From positions 10,154,231 to 10,218,230 of the forward strand of contig NC_072460.1 of assembly GCF_027596085.1 (NCBI RefSeq): a DNA stretch of 64,000 nt, read 5' to 3'. Of the stretch, positions 55,393 through 64,000 are shown piece by piece. This DNA is from Anoplopoma fimbria. Lineage: Eukaryota > Chordata > Actinopteri > Perciformes > Anoplopomatidae. The notes under the pieces are model-generated. The model saw only the letters and a program-made list of their open reading frames with translations, was not told where the DNA came from and did no database searches. Position 1 is the stretch's first letter; each line of letters starts with the position of its first letter. Position numbers and translations under genes: made by a program.

Positions 55393-57405
55393 CTAAATTT
55401 GCCAATGACATCTCCTTTAATGCTAGAACATGCTAACATGCTGCATGTTAGTAAGTTAATGGAGAGTCATGCCCTGATCTTAAAATGGGAGTAATTATGT
55501 GCTGCCAACACAGTTTTACAAGGTGCATTCAGATACTTTAGTGGCCTAACGTACAACATTTGATAACTACAAACTACACATAGTTTGATATAGTTTACAG
55601 TTTTATAAAATATGAAAGCGTATGACCTTTGAGTTAAAACTGAGGACTTACTGCAACATTTAATGACATATGTACTAATTTCAAGTAAAAAGACCTCACA
55701 TAAGAAACTGTGACACAGTGTACGGTGTATGAATAAGGTCAAGGTTGGAGGGGGCAACGTTCAACTAGCATAGCACTGATTGCATTATAATCGTATGCTA
55801 CTAATATTTGTGTTAGTAACAACTGATTTTGTATATTTTTTGTATTCATTTGTTACATGAATTGACAGCACTTTCTGAAAGCACAGACTAAAGTGAGATA
55901 AAGGAGTGTATGTAATATTTCCTGAAGATGTGTTGCTGTGAAGCTCGTCTGTTTCTTGTATCACTTTATTGTCACATCAAACCATGCAGTTATGCAGTGC
56001 TCCATATGTGATGATATTTGATGAAATGACAGTGGATACCATCAGCTGTTTGTAAGGCATTATGATAAGAAACTGAAGACCTGCCTAGATGTCCTTCTGG
56101 TTGTATTTAGAATACTCCATTGTAGTGTTAGTGTTTAGTGTTGTTTGTATATATTATCTGTGCAAGCAATTGTAGTACTGATATTCTTTTTTTTTTTTTT
56201 TTTTTTTGTTTGATTGTCACTATAAGTCCAGAATGAATGTTGCAAATTTAGTGACATCAGCTTTGCTTTCATATTTTACATATAAAATCTTACTTTTAAA
56301 CTGAATATCTGAGGTTTTCCTAAAGTTTTTGTAAGAACATTGTCAATTTACTCAAGACCCCAGGGGAAAAAAAAGTATTTGAGAGAAATGAAGGAAGGTG
56401 GAGGTTATGTTAAGTCCCCTGAAAAATCTGACAATCCGGGTTTTGCAGGACATTGTCAGATCAAATACATGAGCTGGAATTGGATAATAATCCGTATTGG
56501 TTGAAGACATCAAAGAGAAAAAATAAATATCTTCCAATTTAAATTAAGTCAAAGCTTTCAGAATTTCGAACAACAGCAGAATGAAGTAAAGGCTGAAAGT
56601 TGTAACATAATTTTTGCAGCGAGAGATGAAATGTGGCATTTCTCTTTTGTGAAACGCAAGTGGATGAATGAGTGGTGAATGGAAGTTGGACCAAGTTCTC
56701 ACAACAAACTTGACAACAATCAATCAACTTTTAAATTGACAGCAGCGGAAATAAATCTACCTGGAAATGTATTTGGAATCTGTATTTACAATCTAATGAC
56801 AATGACACCCATAAATGCATACACCCATAAATGCATACACCAGATTAAAGAAAAGCGGATATGAAAGTTTAATACAAATTTTGGAAAATACCTCACCTTC
56901 TCCACTACATGATGTATTCAAATATAAATGTCATATACTGAATCATGTAAAAACATCACATAAAAATGCAGGTTTTACTGATACAATAAGAAGTTATTTG
57001 CCTTATTGGGTTATTTGTGTATATCATCACATCACCACTGGAGAAAAATAAATGAGTGGGCTTTACTTATTCAACAGCCAGATAGATACAAGCACAACAA
57101 TAAACAGCACATTAGTGAAAGAAAGAATTCTGATTACATTTAAACACAGGGTGTCTAAAAACACACATTTTATCATTGATTGTTTAAACCGCATCATATA
57201 TTTCATGTTATGCATAACATACTGTATCTCTGTGAACAAAGTGCTACTGTGTGTATGAATTGATAAGGTATTTTGCTTTATAAAAGTGTTATGGAGAAAA
57301 CAATATATAATATATGATATAGTATTTTTAATTTAAAAAATTGAAGGTACCTGTGTCAATTATTGTAACTGTTGTATTTCGGTGAACATGGAGGGTACAT
57401 GTAAC

Positions 57406-57411
57406 AATAAA
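57406..57411 (+). other. Polyadenylation signal of slc7a5
   Basis: AATAAA, 2.26 kb after the stop codon and followed within 20-40 nt by a GT-rich element. Confidence 0.65.
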
Positions 57412-57430
57412 CATATTTTTGTTTAAAGTT

Positions 57431-59315
57431 GGCCTGGTTGTTTGTGTTTTGTAAAGCACACAAAAGAAGTGTTCCTCAGTGGGTGTAAATCTGATTCCTC
57501 ACTGCTGCATAAATGCAGCGTCCTAATATACTTGCATCAGTTAACAAAAGGCCAACCCAAGCCTCTCTGCAGATAACAGCCTCTAATAGAACAAGCAATC
57601 CCAAAACACAAGATAGCTTCTATTCAAATGAGGATGTTTCCCCAGCGCGGTTTTCTCAAAATGTCGACCAATGGTGGTATCATATCAGCCATCAAGTGTT
57701 TAGGTAGTGATCTGTATGAAATGCTCTGTCCTCTCTTGTTTGTCTTGTCTTGTTTGTTGGCTGTCAGACAATGGTGCTGCCGATGCCTCTGATGTCAGGA
57801 GAGTTCATATCCGTTTGAAGAGGAAATGAGAGGGTCTAATGGCTACTGAAGGAACCAGTATCAGAGCTGCTGGAGACAATATTAGTGATGGGAGATTGGA
57901 CAGGCAAGGAGCCAATATTGCACAAGTGACGTGTAGACTATTCTGATACCTTCTGCAATCAGGGACTTGATCAGTTCATTTGATTTGTAAAACAGGTACA
58001 TAGGGAATTGTTAAGTCCAGCAGTGGAGTGAAATCTAATATTTTAAAGGTCTCCAGGAACTTTGTTATTCACATAGAAAGTAAAATCTATGGGATTAAAT
58101 ATACCTAAATTTGTTTATTATTAGCAATCTTTAACATGAATGAAATGCTTTCATTATTTGTTATTAAAGTTTAAAATGTATGTTGTTATGTTTCCTGGCC
58201 AGTTATCTGTGTTGTTAAATAACCCCTGGGCAAAAACTAAATCTGCATCAATTCAATAATGTATATAACTAGCTGAGATGAGATCGACTCAACTTCACAG
58301 CAGACATTCATCACCAACATCAATCTTTATACATAATTTAGTTGTTTGTATTGAGCCTTCAAGATCTATTTTTCATAAAATAAGAAACATTTTGTCAGTG
58401 AAATAAATCCAATTTGTCCCCTGAGCATGGTGACTTGTTTCACGAATGGTGTTATATTAAAACAATAAATATAAAGCCAAAATAAAATGACTAAAAGGTT
58501 TTTGAGCAACATTTAAAAATCTTATATCATGGTTACATTTTTGGGCTTTGTTCACTACAAACTTATTATTAAAGTGGAGGTCTTAGACAAAATCATTTTT
58601 TGCACTATTGAGCAGCCATATAATGAAAATAAAAGTTAGGATCCTACAGATTGGGATATTCTTCATGACATGTTGGGAATAGGTTTAATAGTTTTTGATG
58701 TTGGAACCAGAGACTGTAAACCGACTGTAAACACTAGATGTTGCCAGCAGATGGCGATAGAGGAGCATTAATCAGAGATGGTAAAACAGGGTAAAATTCA
58801 GTCCAACACCATCTTGCCATCACGCAGTTGTAACAAGGTATACCTGTATTTATATATATAACATCTGCTTTTAAAGCTTTATGAAGTGTGAAATCTTTAA
58901 TTTTTTCCTCCTTTGTTGGCATCCAAAGTATATTCTGCTCTCATCTACTCACAACTGTAACTTCTTTTTGTACTTTTGCTGAGTGCAATGCCTTCTTTTT
59001 TTTTACATGTCAGGCTCACACAGTTACACACATTCACATCTGGAAGCTGCCCAGTAAAACCACAGTTGTGGGATAAAGGTAATGATGGTTGGGTTAAGGT
59101 CTTCCTTCATTTTCATTAAATTTCACCAACAGTTGAGCTAAAGCCATTCAGCTGTAATAAACTGATTCTTGAAAATGAAGTGAAAAGAAATATGGTAAGT
59201 TTTATGAATCAGCTCTAGGGGGCACTGCGTCATCATCATCATCATCATCAACAGTGAGCAAGACATAGAGAAAGACTGTGAAAGAGAGAGAGAGCACGAA
59301 AGAAGGACAGAGAGG

Positions 59316-59356
<41 letters not shown>

Positions 59357-59850
59357 GATTCCATTTCTATTCTACCTTTAATCCAACTGTGAAATTCATA
59401 AGTAAAAGGCAGTCCTATTTTTCTTCTCAGGTAGTTCTCTGAAAGACCGTGTACTGCTGCATCAGCTCTAAGTTTTCATCATCACATCATTATCACACCC
59501 AGAAAACGCGACCAGCGGGCAGAAAAATGCTTTATATACTATATTGATCATGTCTGGTTTTATGAAAAAAAAAAAGAGCGGAAAGGTTAAAATTTTGTAA
59601 AGGGACATGGTGGTGCCTCAACTCCTCACTTAATGAGCCACGTGACAGCAGTCACATCAACTTTCCTACAACATCAAAGATTATTCTCCTTATTAACCTC
59701 AGACACATGCAGGCGAAAGCAAAGGTATGTTCACACGGTGCCGCAGGTATCAGGTGCTTCTCATCAAATTACTAATGAATGTGTTGAGACTCAGAAATGT
59801 AAACCAAATGATAAAATAAGTAGAGACATGAACATCAATCCACTTTAAAC
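57431..59850. other. Intergenic spacer between slc7a5 and tox2
   Basis: No exon recognised. It contains an (ATC)n run at 59231-59251, an (AG)n run at 59321-59351, and two plus-strand CTCF-like motifs: CCAGCAGATGGCGA at 58744-58757 and CTCTAGGGGGCACT at about 59213-59226. Confidence 0.5.
59321..59351. repeat. (AG)n microsatellite
   Basis: Pure AG run of about 31 bp in a purine-rich stretch beginning near 59270. Confidence 0.95.
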
Positions 59851-59852
59851 AT

Positions 59853-59858
59853 TTTATT
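59853..59858 (-). other. Candidate polyadenylation signal of tox2
   Basis: The minus strand reads AATAAA here, 1.6 kb after the tox2 stop codon. Others in the (AAT)n area are less likely. A 3'UTR of about 1.6 kb would result (61479 down to about 59835). Confidence 0.35.
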
Positions 59859-59982
59859 ACAGACAAAAGAAAACAAAAGAAGCATTTGTGACACAAAATG
59901 AATCTAATGCTGGTACACTGGTATTGCACCAACAACAATTTCTGAAAAAATATTTAATATTCTAATAATAATGTTGTTTGAT

Positions 59983-60005
59983 CAATAATAATAATAATAA
60001 TAATG

Positions 60006-60037
<32 letters not shown>
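59983..60037. repeat. (AAT)n microsatellite
   Basis: About 55 bp of AAT repeat with one TGAT interruption, inside the inferred tox2 3'UTR. Confidence 0.96.
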
Positions 60038-60038
<1 letters not shown>

Positions 60039-61479
60039 CACCCTGATGAATATAAGCCAAAATGTTACTTCATATCATTCATAAATAGATGTGAAACCTG
60101 CAACCAAATTAAATAGAATGACCATATCGTAAAACATATGATATTCAACAAAACTAAATGGGTTCTCTCATCACTGGCTTTACAAATTAAAGAGGTACAT
60201 TTGGCAGGTTTATACACAAACTTAAAATATTTACCCCCATGACTCTTCCTCCAAAACGCAAAAAATATCCTGCTACAGTGAAAAAACAAAATATCTTTAG
60301 AATTTTTTTTCTTCACAAAAAATGATAAAGATGAGTTCAACACAATTCTAAAACACCTAATAAAACTAGTCAAAAACTTTAAAACCCACTGTTATGTTTT
60401 TTTTTTCTTTAGTAACATTTCACATTTAGCAACTTTTTTTTAATTCACCTGTACAAGTGGTGTCAGGACTAAGGAAAGGTGAGCGGGGTTACAGGTGGGG
60501 GCGGTCCTTATTGACCAAAAGGAGGAGGAGCTAAAAGGAGAGGTATCAACCTTTGACCTCTACAGTTCTGTAACGTCCTGAGGCCATGTAAAGAGAGTGA
60601 CACTCTCTATCAGAGCTCTGCCAGTTAAGGAGGAGCATTTTACAGTCTTTGCATTTCTCTCTCACTTGGAGAGAAACAAGACCAGTGAACACAGTTTCAA
60701 CACAGCTTTTAGTGTGTGTATACCCTCACTGAATCCGCCAGCATGAAAATCACATAACCAAACAAAAAAATGTTTAAAAAAAAAAGAAGAAGAAAGTAAG
60801 GGACTGCAGCTAAATACACACATAAGAGGGATCCATTGTGGTGATATTTACAATCACTCTGTGAGAAAGAAAAGGAGAAGAGGGAGTCCTTTACTAGGGG
60901 CGAGGATGATTTACAAACGTCTAAAGTGTATGTGACTATCGTCTTTATAATTTCACTTTGCTTTTACTCAGTTGGGGTGTTCCAGTATGTCCTGAAGTAC
61001 ATCCACCCTGCTGAGGTGACTATATTCTAGTTTCCTGCATTAGTTTTCCTACCCATGACCCCTACACTTTGAGTATGCTTAGAGCATTTCTTCTACCCGA
61101 TGAGGGCAATCCATGGCAAACACAGAATAATGGAGTGAAGAGGAGAGGGAGCATCTTCAAAAAATTAAAAAAAGAATAAGAAGACTTTTTTTGGGGTCCT
61201 CATTTCCAGTATGTTGGCACGAGCTTAAAGCTCACTGCCCCCACAGAAAAGTGAAAAGTTCACTGATAAAGAAAAAAGCAAGAGAAGTGCCTTGGGCTTC
61301 TGGCCGATCTAAGTGCTTGGCAAATAGGTGAAGTAACTGTAGCAGTCTTTGGGATTTTGGGAATCCGTCACAAAAAATAAAACAAAAACAAACCTAATGG
61401 TGTAGAAGCAGATACATCGATGACGTTGTTGTTATGGTGGAAAGCTCCCTGGAGTCTGACATTTGGAGGTCTTTCAACT

Positions 61480-63631
61480 TCAAGTGAGGTAGAGAGGCTT
61501 GTCCCGAGCTCCCATGCCACTGCTGAGGAAGAATAGGCTGTATTACACTAATGTAAGTCTGGATACATGTGAATACAATAACTGACTACATGTATTTCTG
61601 TTTATCCTATATTTCACCAGGAAATCCCAGCGAGATGATAAAATCTATTTCAAGTAAGACCTGGCTAAGATAGCAGCTCTGAAACATAAAAGCTGCTGAA
61701 AAACAACAGACATCAATCAGTTTAAATAAAAAGTCAGAATTTGCAGATCACTTGGTACTCGAAACGTCAAATACAAAGTCTGTTCTCCAGTTCTCTTTAC
61801 TGACACACTGGAAATTATTTAGCATGCTCCAAAACTCCAAACTACCATGATCTGACACTGAGGGAAAAGGTTTACGCAGAGACTCAATGTACTTCAAAGA
61901 GCATCAAACATGATTCGACCCAAGCGTGATCCCATTTGACATAAAGATGAATCAGCTCTAAATACAGGAGATACTGACTTCCAGCTCTGCTGCCTCTCGG
62001 AATAGCAACACCAAGTTTCAGGTGTGAGACAACACAGCATTCCTCTTGTACCTGCTTGAATAGCTTGATTGAATAAGGTAATGTGTGCTGAGCGAAACAC
62101 AGGGAAACTTAATTGGATGTCACGCTTCTTCCAAGCTCGGTAATAGCGTTGTTCTACTGCTGCATTACTCATTTCAATTTCAAGGAGATACTTTGCTTTA
62201 GAAAAGGAATCGCAATTTATGATTAATACTGTCTGAGTCTCTGAGTGTGAAAGTGAAGTGGTTTAGAGCAACTCATTTAGAAAATGAGTAACTGCCAGAC
62301 AAATACTTTTCTCAGCAATCAAATGTCCTGGATTGGATCTAAAGAGGCAAAGACATTTTTTTATTCTGGACCTTCTTTTCCTGGCTAACTCTGTGATTAC
62401 TTCTTGTTAACCATTATTCACTACTACCATAACAAAATGTGTGACGAGCTCACCTGCAGTGGTTAGGTCCGCAGTCCCTGTTGCAGTACTCGCCGTCCCA
62501 GTCAGGGTTCTGGCCATGCACTGGGTTAGGGGCCCCTGGAGACTGTGAGCCCCCGACACTGTTCTGGTAATCAGCCTGAATATGGGAGAATCCCTGTGGA
62601 TCGGAGAGGAGGGAGAGGAGATGGGTTATATCTTTGTAGCTTTGCAATGGCCAGCCAAAAGAGTTTGCTGAGCCATGATACTTTATGAAGCCAAATGCTG
62701 TCAGTGGTCTTGAGCACTTTTTATTCTCTCTTATTTCATTGCTTGGTTAAATTGGGTTTTAAAATCACACTTCTTACACCACCATGAAAAACCCCTGCTG
62801 GATTGGAGAAATGTAACTTTAGGAAAGTAAATTCGCAGCTAAATTTGGGAAATTTTAAACATATTTTTGCAGCCTGTGTTTTGTTCTTCTTGATATATAT
62901 GCTAAAATGCGACTGAGGCTTGTTAAACAATACAATGAGATTGAATAGAGAGTAGTCCCATTTTTATCAGCAACTGATATAATCATTGGATATTATTTGA
63001 ATTTGAATCATAGGCAGAAAAGGCATTACAGACCCTTGGTTCTGTAATGCTCAAACAATGCTTTGAAGTGTTATATATCAGTATTTTTCAATAGTTAGAA
63101 ATTGTAAAAGGTGATAAAAAATAAGAAATAATGAGACATTTTATAAGGTGATTATATGAGGAGATTTACCAGATGTACATGTTTCATCATATTCATGATT
63201 CATTTTTTAATCTCAATAATGGCCGGACCAACCTGTTGGCTGAGAGGGGGGGAATGCAGAGGCGCCTGGAGCCCCATTTGGTGTGAGATGATTGGCTGCG
63301 ACTGCTGCATGCGGATTGGCTGGTTGAGCAGGGAGCTCTGATGCAGGGAGAGTTGGGCGTGGGGGTGCAGGGGTGGGCTGATCTGGAAGGGAGCTGGGGG
63401 AGAGGCACTCATGCTGGGCGGCAGCATCTGGGATTGGCTAAGGGTCTGGGCCAGGGTGTGGCGGGTCGGCCCTGCGTAGCTCTGGAGGTCTGAGAGGGGG
63501 AAGGAGCCAGGTGGGCCCAGGTAGGGTGAGGAGGGCTGGGGGGGCACGCTGTACAGGGGCTGCTTCGGGGGCAGCATGTGAGAGGACTGGCTGGTCTGCT
63601 GGGCACTTTTTGGTTCAGGGTCATTGTATGT
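61480..63631 (-). CDS. tox2: TOX high mobility group box family member 2, C-terminal part (last three coding exons)
   Basis: Exons in transcript order: 63631-63233 (133 codons, phase 0), 62593-62454, 61522-61480 (TGA). The gene continues upstream beyond the right edge. The visible part is the Pro/Ser/Gln-rich C-terminal region: MLPPKQPLYSVPPQ, PLSDLQSYAG, MSASPPAPFQISPPLHPHAQ and GFSHIQADYQ, followed by the conserved tail ARDKPLYLT. These align with human TOX2 (MLPPKQPMYAM, SDLQAF, LSASPPP, PRDKSLYLT as remembered), not with the polyglutamine tail of TOX3 or the end of TOX. TOX2 is a nuclear HMG-box transcription factor active in lymphoid and NK-cell development and other tissues; the HMG box and N-terminus would be encoded outside this window. 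Partial only because of the window edge. Confidence 0.9.
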
Positions 63632-64000
63632 CTGTGGATGAATAAAACTGAAATTTAATGACATAACTTACTTTCAATTAATTACATGTAAATCATCCTT
63701 CATCAATCATCTCTTTTTCAATGGCAGCATCCATTACTCTTAAAAAAACCCTGCAGAATTGACCTTTATCTTAAAGGGAAATCCCGGTACTTGTCAACCT
63801 GGTTCTTATTATACTGATGTATGTCAGGCAAGTTGAATAGGAAGTGTAGTTTGCTACAACAGCTGCAAGGATTTCTAAGGGACTACTTTCTGTCCTTACT
63901 TTTTGTTGGACTGGTTTAAAGGAATAGTCAGGGAAATAAATGATTCGCTTTCTAGCTCACAGTTAGATTACAAGACAGACATGAGGTGTTATTTTACTCT
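63632..64000 (-). other. tox2 intron, running off the window
   Basis: This is the sequence 5' of the first visible tox2 exon. The acceptor (TTTTATTCATCCACAG on the minus strand) is good. No other exon is seen. Confidence 0.7.

Larger units (their letters stand above)
55143..57430 (+). other. slc7a5 3'UTR
   Basis: From the stop codon to the AATAAA at 57406-57411, which is followed by a GT-rich stretch (GGTTGTTTGTGTTTTG), the best cleavage-site context in the region; an earlier AATAAA at about 57046 is an alternative. It contains two hairpins (55352-55392 and 55433-55451), a T23-like tract at 56187-56208 and a 16-bp tandem duplication at about 56805-56840. No coding sequence recognised. Confidence 0.7.

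Overview
The window is vertebrate nuclear DNA, most likely from a ray-finned (teleost) fish. The genes are split by GT-AG introns, AATAAA-type polyadenylation signals are present, and the spacers carry long (GT)n, (CA)n and (AAT)n microsatellites together with repeat families typical of fish genomes (L2/Maui-like LINE 3' ends, a hAT remnant, MITE-like elements). There are no operons, CRISPR arrays or prokaryotic signals. I rebuilt five genes exon by exon by following reading phase across splice sites. Gene names come from remembered family sequences, not from a database search.

Layout: (1) 1-1.6 kb: a decayed hAT/Charlie-like transposon with a perfect 8-bp target duplication. (2) 1.6-7.9 kb, plus strand: ttc34, seven coding exons, 1110 aa, a tetratricopeptide-repeat protein. 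(3) 8.6-15.6 kb, minus strand: alas2, erythroid 5-aminolevulinate synthase, nine coding exons (591 aa) plus a non-coding first exon that carries an iron-responsive element. (4) 17.1-32.4 kb, plus strand: a NECAB gene, best fit necab3, twelve coding exons, 359 aa. (5) 33.7-46.9 kb: a gene-poor spacer with an orphan promoter-like island near 39.3-40.1 kb, a split AT-rich tandem array and two L2-type LINE 3' ends, one of which keeps a 342-codon reverse-transcriptase reading frame. (6) 47.4-55.1 kb, plus strand: slc7a5 (LAT1 light chain), eleven coding exons, 537 aa, followed by a 3'UTR of about 2.3 kb. (7) 61.5-63.6 kb, minus strand, running off the right edge: the last three coding exons of tox2; its HMG box lies outside the window.

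The genes do not form a pathway. ttc34 and alas2 converge tail to tail with predicted 3'UTRs that may overlap; alas2 and necab3 diverge head to head across about 1.4 kb of microsatellite-rich DNA. The most informative signals are regulatory: the alas2 IRE, heme-regulatory Cys-Pro motifs in its presequence, an upstream ORF and an ATF4-type element at slc7a5, hairpins in the slc7a5 3'UTR, and tandem NAGNAG acceptors in slc7a5 and tox2. I found no clearly new multi-gene system. The least explained items are the orphan promoter island and a 190-bp element with a 16-bp target duplication and a hammerhead-like core.
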